Shown here piece by piece: positions 29,227 to 36,766 of a stretch of DNA of 64,000 bases. Under the pieces are notes generated by a model. The model did not search any database, was not told the origin of the DNA, and saw only the letters and a list, made by a program, of their open reading frames with translations. How positions within the stretch are numbered: position 1 is the stretch's first letter; every line of letters starts with the position of its first letter. Source of the stretch: Acidobacteriota bacterium (GTDB lineage: Bacteria > Acidobacteriota > Thermoanaerobaculia > UBA5066); contig RHKY01000021.1 in the NCBI GenBank assembly GCA_008363385.1, positions 56,388-120,387 of the forward strand, written 5' to 3'. The translations under genes were made by a program, and so were the position numbers.

Positions 29227-32097
29227 CTACGAACACCCGTTCGTCGCCCCGCAGTTGAGGCACTTGTAGCAGGCGCCGTTGCGGACCATCAGGCTGCCGC
29301 AGTCGGGGCAGCTCGGGGCGTCCGTGGAGTTCTGGAAGGAGAAGAAGGCCGGCGTGGAGGAGCTCGTCCCGGCGCTCGCCGCGGGCCTCGTCCCCGTGAC
29401 GGCCTGGAACGCCGAGGCGATCGGGGCGGCGACGCCCGGCGCCACGGGCTCGAGGTTGGCCACCGGCGCCGGCGTGCCGTTGCGGTCCTCGCGCGCGACG
29501 ATCCCCGCCCGCTCCTGGTGCTCGGTCGTCAGGAAGCGGGAGGCGAGGTACCGGAAGATGTAGTCGACGAGGCTCTTGGCGATCGGGATCTCCGGGTTCT
29601 TCGTGTAGCCGGAAGGCTCGAAGCGCGTGTGGCTGAACTTCTCGACGAGGGCCTCGAGCGGGACGCCGTACTGGAGCGTCAGCGAGATGGCCGTGGCGAA
29701 GGCGTCCATCAGCCCCGAGATCGTCGACCCCTCCTTGGCCATGACGAGGAAGATCTCTCCCGGCGTGCCGTCCTCGTACAGGCCGACCGTGACGTACCCC
29801 TCGTGCCCGCCGACGGAGAACTTGTGCGTCAGGGCGCGCCGCTCGTCCGGGAGCTTCCGGCGGCGCGGCCCGGCGACCGGCGCCGCGGCGGGCGCGGGAG
29901 CGGCCGTCAGGACGCCGGACGCGGTCCGGTTCCCCTTGACCGCGTCGTCGGTCTTCGAGGCCGCGGTGTTCAGCGGCTGGGTCCGCTTGCAGCCGTCGCG
30001 GTAGATGGCGATCGCCTTCAGCCCCAGCTTCCAGCCGGTCAGGTAGACGTCGGCGATCTCCTTCTCGGTGGCGTCGGGGGGCATGTTGACCGTCTTGGAG
30101 ATCGCCCCCGAGAGGAACGGCTGGACGGCGGCCATCATCCGGACGTGCCCCATCGGGGCGATGACGCGGCTCCCCCCGACGGCGCGGAACGCGCAGTCGA
30201 ACACCGGGAGGTGCTCGGGGAAGAGGCCCGGGGCCCCCTCGATGGTCCCCTTGTCGTCGATCCACCCGACGACGGTGTTGACGCGCTCCTGGTCGTACCC
30301 CAGGCGCGCCAGCGCGTGCGGGACGGTCTGGTTGACGATCTTGATCGTGCCGCCGCCGACGAGCTTCTTGTACTTCACGAGGGCGAGGTCGGGCTCCACG
30401 CCCGTCGTGTCGCAGTCCATCATGAAGCCGATGGTCCCCGTGGGCGCCAGGACCGTCGCCTGCGCGTTGCGGTACCCGTGCTGCCGCCCGGACTCGAGCG
30501 CCAGGTCCCAGACCGCCCGCTGCGCCTCGAACAGCTCCTTCGGCACGCCGGTCCGCGGGACCGAGTAGGCCGCGTCCCGGTGCATCCCGATCACGTCGAG
30601 GAACGCCTCGCGGTTCGGCGCGTACCCGGCGAACGGGGCGAGGGCCGAGGCGATCTTCGAGGAGGTCAGGTAGGCCTGGCCCGTCATCAGGCTCGTGATG
30701 GCGGCGGCCATGTGGCGCCCCTCGTCGCTGTCGTACGGCAGGCCGTCGTACATCAGGAGCGCGCCGAGGTTGGCGTAGCCGAGGCCGATCGGGCGGTAGT
30801 CGTGGGAGTTCCTCTCGATGCGGGGCGTGGGGTACGAGGCCTCGTCGACGAGGATCTCCTGGGCGGTGAAGACGACGTCGACGGCGTGCAGGAAGCTCTC
30901 GACGTCGAAGCCCCCGTCCTCGCGCGCGAACTTCATCAGGTTCAGCGACGCCAGGTTGCAGGCGGAGTCGTCGATGAACATGTACTCCGAGCAGGGGTTC
31001 GAGGCGTTGATCCGGTGGGTGGCCTTGCAGGGGTTCCACCGGTTGATCGTCGTGTCGTACTGGATCCCCGGGTCGCCGCAGACCCAGGCGGCGCGCGCCA
31101 TCTTCTGGAAGAGGTCCCGCGCCTCGTACGTCTGCACCGGCTGGCCCGTCGTCACCGCCTTCGTCGAGAAGGCCCCGCCCTCCTCGACGGCCCGCATGAA
31201 CTCGTCGGTGACGCGGACGGAGTGGTTCGCGTTCTGGAAGGCGATGTGGCTGTAGACCTCGCCGCCGAAGGAGCCGTCCCAGCCGGCGTCGATGAGGTCC
31301 CAGGCCTTCCGCTCCTCCTTCTCCTTGCAGAGGATGAACTCCTCGACGTCGGGGTGGTCGACGTTGAGGATGACCATCTTGGCCGCGCGGCGGGTCTTGC
31401 CGCCCGACTTGATGGCGCCCGCGAAGCTGTCGAAGCCCTTCATGAACGAGACCGGCCCGGAGGCGATCCCGCCCGAGGAGAGCGGCTCGAGCGAGGAGCG
31501 GAGCGAGGAGAGGTTCGAGCCGGTCCCCGAGCCGAACTTGAAGAGCATCCCCTCGGTCTTGGCCAGGTCGAGGATGGAGCCCATCGAGTCGCCGACGGCG
31601 TTGATGAAGCAGGCCGAGGCCTGGGGCTTCGGCTCGACGCCGACGTTGAACCAGACCGGGGAGTTGAAGCTGGCGACCTGGTTGACGAGGATGGCCGCGA
31701 GCTCGTCCCGGAAGGCGTCCCGGTCGGCGGCGGTCCGGAAGTAACGCCCCCTCTCGCCCCAGCCCGTGACGGTCTCCACCACGCGGCCGATCAGCTGCCT
31801 CACCGAACGCTCCCGCTCCGGGGTGCCCGGCTTCCCGTGGAAGTACTTCTGCGCCACGATGTTCGTGGCGGTCATCGACCAGCTCTTCGGGACCTCGACG
31901 TCCTTCTGCTCGAAGAAGACCTCGCCCTTCTCGTTCGTGATGGCGGCGGTCCTCAGCTCCCACTCCAGGGCGTCGAAGGGGTGGGTGGCGCCGTCCGTGA
32001 AGAAGCGCCGGAAGGTCAGGCCGGTGAGGCCGGGGCGGACCGGGGCCGCCGTCTGGGTCTCGGGTCGATCGCCGTCACGGGATTCCATCGCCTGCAT
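29227..32097 (-). CDS. nrdJ: Adenosylcobalamin-dependent (class II) ribonucleotide reductase
   Basis: The 956-residue enzyme reduces ribonucleotides to deoxyribonucleotides using B12 and needs no oxygen. Family features are VASFNSPVWFNVGV, ASACFINAVGDSM, FKFGSGTGSNLSSLRSS, the catalytic NPCSEYMFIDDSACNLASLN loop, ATVLAPTGTIGFMMDCDTTG and a C-terminal zinc-ribbon tail (CPDCGSLMV, CYKCLNCGATNGC) typical of the NrdJ type. A Pro/Ala-rich linker interrupts it near residue 670. ATG 32097 is used with GAGGGAG just upstream; ATG 32088 is also possible. Two tandem NrdR boxes lie in the upstream gap, so repression by NrdR is expected. Confidence 0.95.
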   Translation of the reverse strand: MQAMESRDGDRPETQTAAPVRPGLTGLTFRRFFTDGATHPFDALEWELRTAAITNEKGEVFFEQKDVEVPKSWSMTATNIVAQKYFHGKPGTPERERSVRQLIGRVVETVTGWGERGRYFRTAADRDAFRDELAAILVNQVASFNSPVWFNVGVEPKPQASACFINAVGDSMGSILDLAKTEGMLFKFGSGTGSNLSSLRSSLEPLSSGGIASGPVSFMKGFDSFAGAIKSGGKTRRAAKMVILNVDHPDVEEFILCKEKEERKAWDLIDAGWDGSFGGEVYSHIAFQNANHSVRVTDEFMRAVEEGGAFSTKAVTTGQPVQTYEARDLFQKMARAAWVCGDPGIQYDTTINRWNPCKATHRINASNPCSEYMFIDDSACNLASLNLMKFAREDGGFDVESFLHAVDVVFTAQEILVDEASYPTPRIERNSHDYRPIGLGYANLGALLMYDGLPYDSDEGRHMAAAITSLMTGQAYLTSSKIASALAPFAGYAPNREAFLDVIGMHRDAAYSVPRTGVPKELFEAQRAVWDLALESGRQHGYRNAQATVLAPTGTIGFMMDCDTTGVEPDLALVKYKKLVGGGTIKIVNQTVPHALARLGYDQERVNTVVGWIDDKGTIEGAPGLFPEHLPVFDCAFRAVGGSRVIAPMGHVRMMAAVQPFLSGAISKTVNMPPDATEKEIADVYLTGWKLGLKAIAIYRDGCKRTQPLNTAASKTDDAVKGNRTASGVLTAAPAPAAAPVAGPRRRKLPDERRALTHKFSVGGHEGYVTVGLYEDGTPGEIFLVMAKEGSTISGLMDAFATAISLTLQYGVPLEALVEKFSHTRFEPSGYTKNPEIPIAKSLVDYIFRYLASRFLTTEHQERAGIVAREDRNGTPAPVANLEPVAPGVAAPIASAFQAVTGTRPAASAGTSSSTPAFFSFQNSTDAPSCPDCGSLMVRNGACYKCLNCGATNGCS

Positions 32098-32171
32098 CAG
32101 CTCCCTCGCTGGTCGTGAAGTCTCTGGGATGGGGAAGGGTGCCACCTCAGGCCGCTCGGCGCAAGGGAAAA

Positions 32172-32187
32172 ACGCAAGATCTAGTGT
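32172..32187 (-). promoter_or_regulatory. NrdR box 1
   Basis: The minus strand reads ACACTAGATCTTGCGT, close to the NrdR palindrome ACACWATATATWGTGT. It is centred about 80 bp upstream of the nrdJ start, with its start 31 bp from box 2. Confidence 0.7.
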
Positions 32188-32202
32188 GCTTGTGATTCCG
32201 GA

Positions 32203-32218
32203 CCACAAGATGCTGTGG
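32203..32218 (-). promoter_or_regulatory. NrdR box 2
   Basis: The minus strand reads CCACAGCATCTTGTGG, a near-palindrome of NrdR type. The 31-bp offset (15-bp spacer) from box 1 is the spacing usual for paired NrdR sites, about three helical turns. Confidence 0.7.
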
Positions 32219-32362
32219 TTTCGTCCCGTTTCGAGACACCCCGGGCGACGGCCCGGGAAACCGCCGGAATCCCGACCCGGGCGTTGACGCGTAGAGAGAT
32301 GCTGGCGATACTGAAAGGTTGTGTCCGGTCCCCGGCCCCGGACGCCACGAAGGAGGTCCCCG

Positions 32363-32737
32363 ATGTCCACGACGCTCCCCCACACGCCCGCGACGCCCCC
32401 GGCCTCCGAGGCGTTCGCCCTCCAGCTGACCGACCGCGCCGTGGACAAGGTCAAGGACTTCGCGGCGAAGATGCCGGACGCCGCCGGCAAGTCCTTCCGG
32501 GTGTTCATCCAGGGCGGCGGCTGCTCGGGCTTCCAGTACGGGTTCACCTTCGACGAGCCGAAGCCGAACGACCACGTCCTCTCCGTGGCGGACATCTCCG
32601 TCCTCGTCGACCGGACGAGCGCGGTGAAGCTGCAGGGCGCCACCGTCGACTGGATCGAGGACTTCCGCGGCGCCGGGTTCTCCGTGGACAACCCGAACGC
32701 CACGCACGGCTGCGGCTGCGGGAAGAGCTTCGGCTGA
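32363..32737 (+). CDS. A-type iron-sulfur cluster carrier (ErpA/IscA-like)
   Basis: This 124-residue protein has the HesB/IscA fold with all three cluster-binding cysteines: C54 in GGGCSGFQYGF and C117/C119 in HGCGCGKSF. A-type carriers deliver Fe-S clusters to apoproteins. The GFQYGF and FSVDNPNA strings look ErpA-like. ATG 32363 follows a clear AGGAGG site; an upstream in-frame ATG at 32321 is less likely. A 12-bp terminator hairpin follows closely. SufT lies two genes downstream. Confidence 0.92.
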   Translation: MSTTLPHTPATPPASEAFALQLTDRAVDKVKDFAAKMPDAAGKSFRVFIQGGGCSGFQYGFTFDEPKPNDHVLSVADISVLVDRTSAVKLQGATVDWIEDFRGAGFSVDNPNATHGCGCGKSFG

Positions 32738-32750
32738 GGACGACGGAATC

Positions 32751-32781
32751 GGGGGGAGGACCGCCGCCCGGTCCTCCCCCC
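32751..32781 (+). terminator. Terminator-like hairpin after the A-type carrier gene
   Basis: A perfect 12-bp stem GGGGGGAGGACC with a 7-nt loop starts 13 nt after the stop. The downstream U-tract is weak (CCTTTCGG). A second palindrome, GCGGTCCGGACCGC, follows at about 32808. Confidence 0.6.
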
Positions 32782-32858
32782 GCGCTCCCCCCACCTTTCG
32801 GCCGCATGCGGTCCGGACCGCCGCCCGGTCCTCGGCCGCACCCCTGCCTTCCGGCCGC

Positions 32859-34067
32859 GTGAGATCCGGACGCCTGACACCGACGTCGGTCGTCTTCCTG
32901 GTCGTCTTCATCGACCTGATGGGGTTCGGGATCGTCATCCCGCTGCTGCCCCTCTACGCCGAGAAGTTCCGCCCGTCGCCGCTGGAGTTCGGCCTCCTGA
33001 TGTCGAGCTACTCGGCGATGCAGTTCGTCTTCGCCCCGCTCCTGGGCCGGCTCTCGGACCGGGTGGGGCGGCGCCCCGTCCTCCTCGTCTCGCTCCTGGG
33101 GACGGCCGCGGGCTACCTCCTCTTCGCCTTCGCGGGCTCCCTCCCGGTCCTCTTCGCCTCGCGCCTCCTGGACGGGGCCACCGGGGGGAACATCGCGACG
33201 GCGCAGGCGGTCATCGCCGACACGACCACCGGCTCGGACCGCGTCCGCGGGATGGGGCTGATCGGGATGGCCTTCGGCCTCGGCTTCATCCTGGGGCCGG
33301 CCATCGGCGGGTTCGCCGTCCACCTCGGGCCGGCGGCGCCCGGCCTCTTCGCCGCCGGGCTCTCCCTCGTGGCCTTCTTCTGGGCCCTCGTCCGGCTGCC
33401 GGAGACCCGTCCGGTGGGGACCCAGGCGCGGCCGTTCGAGGTCCTCTCGCTGGCGTCCCTGGCGCGCACCGCGCGGCGGCCGGGGATCGCGGCGCTCCTC
33501 GTCCTCTCCCTCGTCACGGCCACGGCGTTCGCCAGCTTCGAGGCGACGTTCGCCCAGTACCTCTCCCACCGGTTCGGGTTCGGCCCGTCGGGCGTGGCCG
33601 GCGTCTTCGTGGCCGTCGGGGTGACGGCGGCGCTCGTCCAGGGAGGCCTCCTCCGGAGGCTCGTGCCGCTCCTGGGCGAGCGGCGGCTCGTCCTTTCGGG
33701 GATCCTGACGCTCGTCCTGGCCTTCGGCCTCTTCCTCGCCCTCGGGTCGGTCCCCCTCCTGTTCGTGGCCGTCGTCCTGGTCTCGCTCGGCACCGGCCTC
33801 CTGACGCCGTCCCTCCTGGGACTGGCCTCCCGCCGGACGGACCCCACCGAGCAGGGCGAGGTGCTCGGGGCCTTCCAGTCGACGGCGGCGCTCGGCCGGA
33901 TCCTCGGGCCGTTCTGGGGCGAGAACGTCTACCTGCGCGTCGGGCCGGCCGGCCCGCACGGGACCGGCCTCGTCCTCGAGCTCCTGGCCGCCCTCCTCGC
34001 GGCGTGGGCGCTCCGAGGCGACGATAAGATCGCCCGGGCGGAAGCCCCCGGAGCCTCCGGCGCCTGA
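32859..34067 (+). CDS. MFS transporter of the tetracycline/multidrug-efflux type
   Basis: The 402-residue protein has 12 predicted membrane helices. It carries MFS motifs GRLSDRVGRRPVLL (loop 2-3), LDGATGGNIATAQAVIAD (helix 4) and GMAFGLGFILGPAIGG (motif C, helix 5, typical of drug:H+ antiporters). It resembles the TetA/MdtG-like DHA1 group. The substrate cannot be read from sequence, and no resistance gene is adjacent. The start is GTG 32859, and sufT follows 22 bp after its stop. Confidence 0.9.
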   Translation: MRSGRLTPTSVVFLVVFIDLMGFGIVIPLLPLYAEKFRPSPLEFGLLMSSYSAMQFVFAPLLGRLSDRVGRRPVLLVSLLGTAAGYLLFAFAGSLPVLFASRLLDGATGGNIATAQAVIADTTTGSDRVRGMGLIGMAFGLGFILGPAIGGFAVHLGPAAPGLFAAGLSLVAFFWALVRLPETRPVGTQARPFEVLSLASLARTARRPGIAALLVLSLVTATAFASFEATFAQYLSHRFGFGPSGVAGVFVAVGVTAALVQGGLLRRLVPLLGERRLVLSGILTLVLAFGLFLALGSVPLLFVAVVLVSLGTGLLTPSLLGLASRRTDPTEQGEVLGAFQSTAALGRILGPFWGENVYLRVGPAGPHGTGLVLELLAALLAAWALRGDDKIARAEAPGASGA

Positions 34068-34089
34068 GCCCCGCCCCAAGGAGCACGCC

Positions 34090-34653
34090 ATGTCCTCGCA
34101 CCCGCCGGGCCACGTCCACCTCGCCCGCGCCACGGCGGCCCTCCTGATCCCCAGCGGCGAGCCGGTGACGCTCGCCGAGGGGACGGCGGTCGTCGTGACG
34201 CAGACTCTGGGGGGCAGCTTCACGGTCGAGGCCCCGAGCCTCGGCGGCCTCTTCCGGATCGACGGCCGGGACGCCGACGCCCTGGGCCTGGCCCCCGGCG
34301 CCGCCGCTCCCCCGAACGACTCCGGCCCCGCCGCCGGGCCCGTCACGGAGGACGCGGTCTGGGAGCGCCTGAAGTCCTGCTACGACCCGGAGATCCCCGT
34401 GAACATCGTCGACCTCGGCCTCGTCTACGACCTCTCGGTCGCCCCGGGCCCGAAGGGGGGGAGCGTCGTGAGGGTGAAGATGACGCTGACGGCCCCCGGC
34501 TGCGGGATGGGGCCCGCGATCGCGGCCGACGCCCGTCACAAGATCCTGGGCCTCCCCGGCGTCGTGGACGCCGAGGTCGCCCTCGTCTGGGACCCGCCCT
34601 GGAGCGCCGACATGATGACTCCCGGGGCCAGGAAGGCCCTCGGGATGGGGTGA
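34090..34653 (+). CDS. sufT: SufT-type Fe-S assembly protein (MIP18/DUF59 domain)
   Basis: The 187-residue protein has an N-terminal SufT-specific region (LIPSGEPVTLAEGTAVVVTQ and LGGSFTVEAPSLGGLFRI). The C-terminal MIP18 domain shows SCYDPEIPVNIVDLGLVYDL and LTAPGCGMGPAIAADARHKI with the conserved cysteine. SufT assists maturation of Fe-S proteins under high demand. The nearby A-type carrier gene and the metalloenzymes in the window fit this role. It is 3 bp upstream of the thioesterase gene, so the two are co-transcribed. Confidence 0.9.
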   Translation: MSSHPPGHVHLARATAALLIPSGEPVTLAEGTAVVVTQTLGGSFTVEAPSLGGLFRIDGRDADALGLAPGAAAPPNDSGPAAGPVTEDAVWERLKSCYDPEIPVNIVDLGLVYDLSVAPGPKGGSVVRVKMTLTAPGCGMGPAIAADARHKILGLPGVVDAEVALVWDPPWSADMMTPGARKALGMG

Positions 34654-34656
34654 GCC

Positions 34657-35133
34657 GTGCGCGACGTCCGCCTCCCGGAGTCCTCCTGCACCCTCCGCGC
34701 CGAGGTCTGGTTCCGCGACCTGGACGCCATGGGGCACGTCAACAACGCGGTCTTCTTCTCCTACTTCGAGCAGGTGCGGACCCGCTACTGGCTGACGCTC
34801 GTCGGCGAGACGCCCGGCGAGCGCGACCTGTCGCGGATCTCCTTCGTCGTCGTCCACGCCGAGTGCGACTACGCCTCCCCGGCCTACCTCGGCGAGCGCC
34901 TCCTGATCGGCTGCCGGATCACGGAGGTGCGCCGCACCTCGTTCGTCTTCGAGTACAAGGTCGTGGCCACGGAGGCGGACTCCAGCGACGCGGCGGTGCG
35001 CGTCGTGGCGACCGGGAAGTCGGTCCAGGTCCTCTACTCCTGGTCCGAGAAGAAGCCGGTCCCGGTCTCGGACGAGCTGAGGAAGAAGATCGAGGCCCGC
35101 GAGGGGGCGGGGGTGAAGTTCCGGGCGGGGTAG
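34657..35133 (+). CDS. Acyl-CoA thioesterase, 4-hydroxybenzoyl-CoA thioesterase family
   Basis: The 158-residue hotdog-fold protein has the 4HBT signature FRDLDAMGHVNNAVFFSYFE with the catalytic-type Asp in RDLDAMGHVNN, then a Y-rich edge strand. It would hydrolyse a small acyl-CoA thioester. The acyl chain is unknown. It starts with GTG 34657, directly behind sufT. Confidence 0.88.
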   Translation: MRDVRLPESSCTLRAEVWFRDLDAMGHVNNAVFFSYFEQVRTRYWLTLVGETPGERDLSRISFVVVHAECDYASPAYLGERLLIGCRITEVRRTSFVFEYKVVATEADSSDAAVRVVATGKSVQVLYSWSEKKPVPVSDELRKKIEAREGAGVKFRAG

Positions 35134-35151
35134 GCTCGCGGCTCGCGGGGC

Positions 35152-36405
35152 TCAGCGCCGGCAGTCGACCTTGATCGAGGCGGCCCGGTCCTCGCCGACC
35201 GGGGTGTTCGCGAGGTTGTTGTCGTCGGCGCGGAACTCGGTCGAGCGTCCCCGGTAGTCGGGCTGGTCGAAGAGCACCGCCACGCAGCCGGGAGGGACGG
35301 CGATGGAGCTGGCCGTCCCGGCCCCGATGCTCGTCCGGCGCAGGTCGGGGACGCTCGCGGTGAAGGTCTCCGACGGCCCCGTCCTCTTCCGGTCCCGGAA
35401 GAGCGTCACGCCGTCGCGGCCCCCTCCGGGGCTGCCCGGGCCCGGCAGGATGACGGCGTCGGAGGAGCTCCCGGGGCAGGAGACGCGGAGCGACGAGGCC
35501 CGGTCCTCGCCGACCGGGGTGTTGGCGAGGTTGTTGTCGTCCTCGCGGAACGGGGTGGAACGGCCGGAGAAGGAGCGGCCCTCGTAGAGCGTGGCCGTGC
35601 AGCCGCCCCGAAGGGCGATGGAGCTGGCCGTCCCGGCGCCGATCTCGGTCCGGGAGAGGTCCGCGACGTCCCGCGTGAAGGTCTGCCACGGGCCGCGCAG
35701 GGACCGGTCGCGGAACAGGGTCACGCCGTGCCGCCCGTCGAACTGCGGGAAGGCCGGCACCTCCGGCTCGGGCTCGTCGCCCCGGCAGCGGACGCGGAGC
35801 GAGGCCGCCGCGTCGTCGCCCACTCTCGTGTTCGACAGGTCGTTGTCGGCCTCGTGGAACTCCGTCGACCGCCCGCGGAAGCCGGGGCGGTCGTAGAGGA
35901 CCGCCACGCAGCCCGGCGCCACGTCGACCGAGCTGACCGTCCCCGCGCCGATCCGCGTCCCGTCGAGGTCCGGGACGTCGCGGCGGAACGTCTCGTACGG
36001 CCCCGTGAGGTGGCGGCCCCGGTAGAGAGTGACGCCTCCTCCGCCCGACCCGCCCCCCCACCCCGGCTCCTCGCACCGGACGCGGGCCGAGACCGCCCGG
36101 TCGTTCCCCAGCTCCGTGCGGTCCAGGTCGTCCACGTCGCGGTCCAGGACGACGCTCCGCCCGCGGAAGTCCCGCCGGTCGTAGAGCGTCACGGTGCAGC
36201 CGCGCTCGACGCGCGCCGAGCGGGCTCGCTCGGCGCCCAGCCACGTGTCGTCCAGGTCCCGCACGTCGCGGTAGAGCGTGACGCTCTCGCCCCGGAAGCG
36301 GCTCCGGTCGTAGAGGGTGACGCCGGGGCGCTCGGAGACGGCGGGGAGCGCCCCGAGGACGGCGAGCAGGACCAGGACGGCGCGGGACGCTGTGCGCGGG
36401 ATCAT
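35152..36405 (-). CDS. Secreted protein of four tandem beta/gamma-crystallin domains
   Basis: The 417-residue protein has a short signal peptide (AVLVLLAVLGALPA) followed by eight Greek-key motifs, that is four domains. Each domain pairs an odd motif such as VTLYDRSRFRGESVTLY with an even motif such as CVAVLYDRPGFRGRSTEF. Each motif ends in a GAGTASSI or GEDRASSL segment that fits the calcium-binding N/D-x-x-S-S pattern. Linkers are Gly/Pro-rich and cysteines recur at domain ends. Ca2+ binding is expected from the family but not proven. Similar sequences are also classed as peptidase inhibitor I36, so inhibition is an alternative. Its ATG overlaps the DUF2203 stop by 4 bp. Confidence 0.85.
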   Translation of the reverse strand: MIPRTASRAVLVLLAVLGALPAVSERPGVTLYDRSRFRGESVTLYRDVRDLDDTWLGAERARSARVERGCTVTLYDRRDFRGRSVVLDRDVDDLDRTELGNDRAVSARVRCEEPGWGGGSGGGGVTLYRGRHLTGPYETFRRDVPDLDGTRIGAGTVSSVDVAPGCVAVLYDRPGFRGRSTEFHEADNDLSNTRVGDDAAASLRVRCRGDEPEPEVPAFPQFDGRHGVTLFRDRSLRGPWQTFTRDVADLSRTEIGAGTASSIALRGGCTATLYEGRSFSGRSTPFREDDNNLANTPVGEDRASSLRVSCPGSSSDAVILPGPGSPGGGRDGVTLFRDRKRTGPSETFTASVPDLRRTSIGAGTASSIAVPPGCVAVLFDQPDYRGRSTEFRADDNNLANTPVGEDRAASIKVDCRR

Positions 36406-36737
36406 TGCAGTCGGACCCTCCTCGTGAACCCCTCGTCGTAGCCGTGGAAGAACTGGATCGACTCCTCCGGCCAGGTCCAGCAGTAGTACCCGGCCCCCGA
36501 GTCGAAGTCGACGAGCCAGGGGCCCTTCACCTCGACGCCGAGCTCGACCATCGCCGTGACCCAGCCCGCCAGGACCCGCGCGGCCTCGGCCCGGGTCGCG
36601 CGCTCCTCCGTCGCGTCGCCGTGGGCCGAAGGGAGGGCGGCGACGGACTCGATGGCCCGACGCGTCTGCTCGCGGACGGAGGGGAGGAGCCCGTTGGCCT
36701 CCTCCAGCGTGAAGACCCGGCGGCGCCCGACGTCCAT
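36402..36737 (-). CDS. DUF2203 family protein
   Basis: The 111-residue protein starts RVFTLEEANGLLPSVREQTR and ends in VKGPWLVDFDSGAG, YYCWTWPEE and FFHGYDEGFTRR, the conserved DUF2203 pattern. The function is unknown. The invariant acidic and aromatic residues at the C-terminus suggest a ligand or metal pocket. A TAGGAT box lies 7 nt before the ATG without a Shine-Dalgarno sequence. It is coupled to the downstream crystallin gene. Confidence 0.85.
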   Translation of the reverse strand: MDVGRRRVFTLEEANGLLPSVREQTRRAIESVAALPSAHGDATEERATRAEAARVLAGWVTAMVELGVEVKGPWLVDFDSGAGYYCWTWPEESIQFFHGYDEGFTRRVRLQ

Positions 36738-36744
36738 CGGCCCG

Positions 36745-36750
36745 ATCCTA
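36745..36750 (-). promoter_or_regulatory. Putative -10 box (TAGGAT), leaderless DUF2203 transcript
   Basis: TAGGAT on the minus strand lies 7 nt before ATG 36737. It is only 4 bp from the oppositely oriented TATGAT box at 36755-36760. Confidence 0.5.
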
Positions 36751-36754
36751 ACCC

Positions 36755-36760
36755 TATGAT
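36755..36760 (+). promoter_or_regulatory. Putative -10 box (TATGAT), leaderless amidohydrolase transcript
   Basis: TATGAT lies 6 nt before GTG 36767. Together with the opposing box it leaves just 29 bp between two divergent start codons. Confidence 0.5.
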
Positions 36761-36766
36761 CCGCCC

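Noticed and set aside
29004-29258. An 84-codon plus-strand ORF in the gap before nrdJ, starting just after a TGCTAGCGCC string
   Set aside because: It has no recognisable domain or ribosome-binding site and overlaps the 3' end of nrdJ by 32 bp. The box is better read on the other strand as TAGCAT for the secreted-protein gene.
32098-32880. Extension of the ribonucleotide reductase frame upstream to 32880
   Set aside because: It crosses the NrdR boxes and the whole A-type carrier gene and has no similarity to the family N-terminus.
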